Shown here: one piece after another, positions 62,445-64,000 of the stretch
Position numbering within the stretch: position 1 is the first letter of the stretch
Layout of the letters: each line of letters starts with the position of its first letter
DNA from: Odontocerum albicorne
Taxonomy: Eukaryota > Arthropoda > Insecta > Trichoptera > Odontoceridae
DNA: 64,000 nucleotides
Assembly: GCA_949825065.1 (NCBI GenBank)
Contig: OX463859.1
Location: forward strand, 10,627,606-10,691,605
Direction of reading: 5' to 3'
The notes under the pieces: model-generated
Told to the model about the DNA's origin: nothing
Seen by the model: only the letters and a program-made list of their open reading frames with translations
Databases searched by the model: none
Made by a program: the position numbers and the translations under genes

Positions 62445-63296
62445 TTTTAAATATAATCTCAATGCGAAACTTAATCAATGAATTGATTTTTATTGCGTTT
62501 ATTTTCTGTAAACTCTTAATGTTACAGCGTTTAGATACATAATTTTTTTTTAATTATTTAGTTTGCACTGCCATGATGGAAAACCAAGATAATTGTAATC
62601 CTCTCCAATACAGAAAAGGTCTACTCTTCTGAACAATGAGCGCAAGCAATATTTATGAAAATGTCTATTGCAGTGGCTAGTTTTGGAATGAGATTAAATT
62701 TTTCAATTTTTTTATTATTGATGTCAAACTAAGCTTTTTAAATTAAAACTTGAAATGTTATTATAAGATAATAAATAAAATTTTAAAAAGTATTATATCT
62801 GATTAAATATGAATTAAATAACTATCAATCTAGAAGTAGAAAAGTTATTCTATGAAAGAAGAAACGCAATATTCATTGGATGTTGCATTTAGTAAATCTA
62901 AGGACAACCGAAAATCACATGACTTTTAGTTTCATCATCCAAATCCCACTCGCAACCGGGAGCCTTCACAATACCCATTATATAAAGGTGACTAACCACT
63001 ACGCAGCGGCCCATTCGCAAGCGAGACATTATTCAAACTTCCATCTTGTTCATTTTCATTATATTCAACGACGGTTTGAAACGGGTAGACTATTGGATTG
63101 ATTCAAGTCTACAGCCCTTACTTATTCCAGTTATATCCCAATACATCACCAATCAGTGCCAAATATCGTTTTTAATTTAATTTCAAGTACCAGTTACTGA
63201 TAAAGATAAATCAGGTGTCACCCAGTTGAACATACTTCCTTGGTTAAGGAGTTGACACTCATTAATCCGTGATACTAACGTGTGAAGAAATTCAAA
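62445..63296. other. unassigned tract
   Basis: The 73-codon frame at 62880-63101 has no similarity that I can name; nothing else seen. Confidence 0.35.
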
Positions 63297-63297
63297 C

Positions 63298-63515
63298 TAT
63301 AGTTCGTAAATTCTAGGATGAGTCCTGTGACAGCTCACAAATTGACCCCAATACAACCTTATGTAATGATTTACCTAAATAACTTGCTATTTATTAGAAT
63401 TGAGGCGTATATTAAAGTTGATAAAATAATTAAAGTTACTGAACATCGTTACAAGGTTGTATTGGGGCAAATTTGTGAGCTGTCACAGGGCTCATCCTAG
63501 AATTTACGAACTATA
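63298..63515. mobile_element. MITE with TATA/TA flanks
   Basis: 210 bp (63302-63511). Inverted ends gttcgtaaattctaggatga over about 60 bp with few differences ('gtgacagctcacaaattg' versus its complement). Flanked by TATA (63298-63301, 63512-63515), compatible with a TA duplication. Non-coding centre of about 85 bp. Confidence 0.85.
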
Positions 63516-64000
63516 GATAAATATTTATGTCACTCGACAATAATTACAATAACTTAGCTCGAATTAACCAATCATTTCTGCACGAGTTACTGAAATAATT
63601 ACCTTAAATAGAATACAGAGCCCTTAAGGAATCAGAGAAGATATTTATATTTCCTTGAGTGCCACATATTCGAGATTGAGGAGGAAATTTAAAAAGTGCC
63701 TTTGTGTGTTTCCAGAATATAAACTGTGTTTCTATAAAAATCAGATTCCTCCAATTTGGACCCATCTGTATAAATATTCAAAAATCCTGGAGATTTTCAA
63801 TTTAGTAGTATTAAAAAGTGATTCACATTGGCAGAAGAAAGATGAATTTTATGGGTAAAAATGTCAAGCCAGCAAATACATGTATAAAAATATCAAGCCA
63901 GAGAAATTGACATACTATCTCTATTGTATCCTTAACTGTTTCGCCACCCGTCTCATGTCTAACTATTCCGCCACCCGTATCTCGCCGGAAACTTTCATCG
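63516..64000. other. unassigned tract to the window edge
   Basis: No family recognised; 'tcgccacccgt' occurs twice near the end (63940 and 63970), possibly the start of a tandem repeat or a gene beyond the window. Confidence 0.3.

Noticed and set aside
1..64000. LTR retrotransposons
   Set aside because: I looked for paired LTRs with TG...CA ends, primer-binding sites and gag/pol motifs and found none.

Overview
This window looks like repeat-dense intergenic DNA from an insect or other arthropod. It is AT-rich (roughly one third G+C by eye). I recognise no complete host gene, rRNA gene or functional tRNA gene. Almost every recognisable open frame is a 5'-truncated piece of a non-LTR retrotransposon (LINE) reverse transcriptase, or half of a mariner transposase. 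The species cannot be fixed from sequence alone; the mix of RTE-like and Jockey/CR1-like LINEs, mariner, piggyBac-type and foldback MITEs and tRNA-derived SINEs is typical of insects.

Recurring families, named here for convenience: SINE-1, a tRNA-derived SINE of about 210 bp with A and B boxes (over 20 copies); LINE-A (YADD motif, 'LRWFGHVERM' tail; about 18 fragments); LINE-B (FADD motif; 14988-16139 and 16290-16812); LINE-C (Jockey-like, 'SFTVHAVRLWNQL'; its 3' end matches the SINE-1 tail); LINE-D (RTE-like, with clean target-site duplications at 23608-24603 and 4504-4800); LINE-E ('NNIFKSNLP'; 43992-44545 and 48769-49385); LINE-F (C-terminal zinc finger; 45360-46085 and 38395-38611); F2, a longer B-box repeat; H, an unknown repeat of up to about 0.5 kb outside its inserts; PAL, a palindromic element with hammerhead-like motifs; a TTAA-flanked piggyBac-type MITE (three copies); and several foldback MITEs.

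Layout. 1-5 kb: 35-bp minisatellite, back-to-back SINEs, LINE-C debris, and a PAL element interrupted by LINE-D. 6-14 kb: LINE-C 3' ends, a long AT tract, F2, half PAL elements, a degenerate array at 10.4-10.8 kb. 14.4-17 kb: 52-bp minisatellite, then a SINE split by LINE-B. 17-23 kb: head-to-head SINEs, F2, a foldback MITE, and a SINE split by a TA-flanked MITE. 23.6-24.6 kb: the longest intact frame, the C-terminal 306 or so residues of LINE-D. 25-30 kb: the clearest PAL palindrome and tandemly duplicated LINE-A. 30-36 kb: piggyBac-type MITEs, a third PAL palindrome, H. 38.4-39.9 kb: LINE-A whose catalytic YADD segment has become a 48-bp minisatellite. 41.4-42.0 kb: 105-bp array. 42.9-50 kb: LINE-C, -E, -F copies, one with a 5' inversion. 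50.6-51.1 kb: broken mariner. 51.9-52.2 kb: frame-broken coding remnant of unknown family. 53-64 kb: MITEs, SINEs, a composite tandem array (58.7-59.6 kb), and H interrupted by a TTA-flanked MITE.

Functional picture: an archive of retrotransposition. LINE-C plausibly supplied the machinery that mobilised SINE-1, because they share a 3' tail. Nested insertions give relative ages. The most unusual structures are the YADD minisatellite and the palindromes carrying opposed hammerhead-like motifs. I do not see a convincing new multi-gene system.
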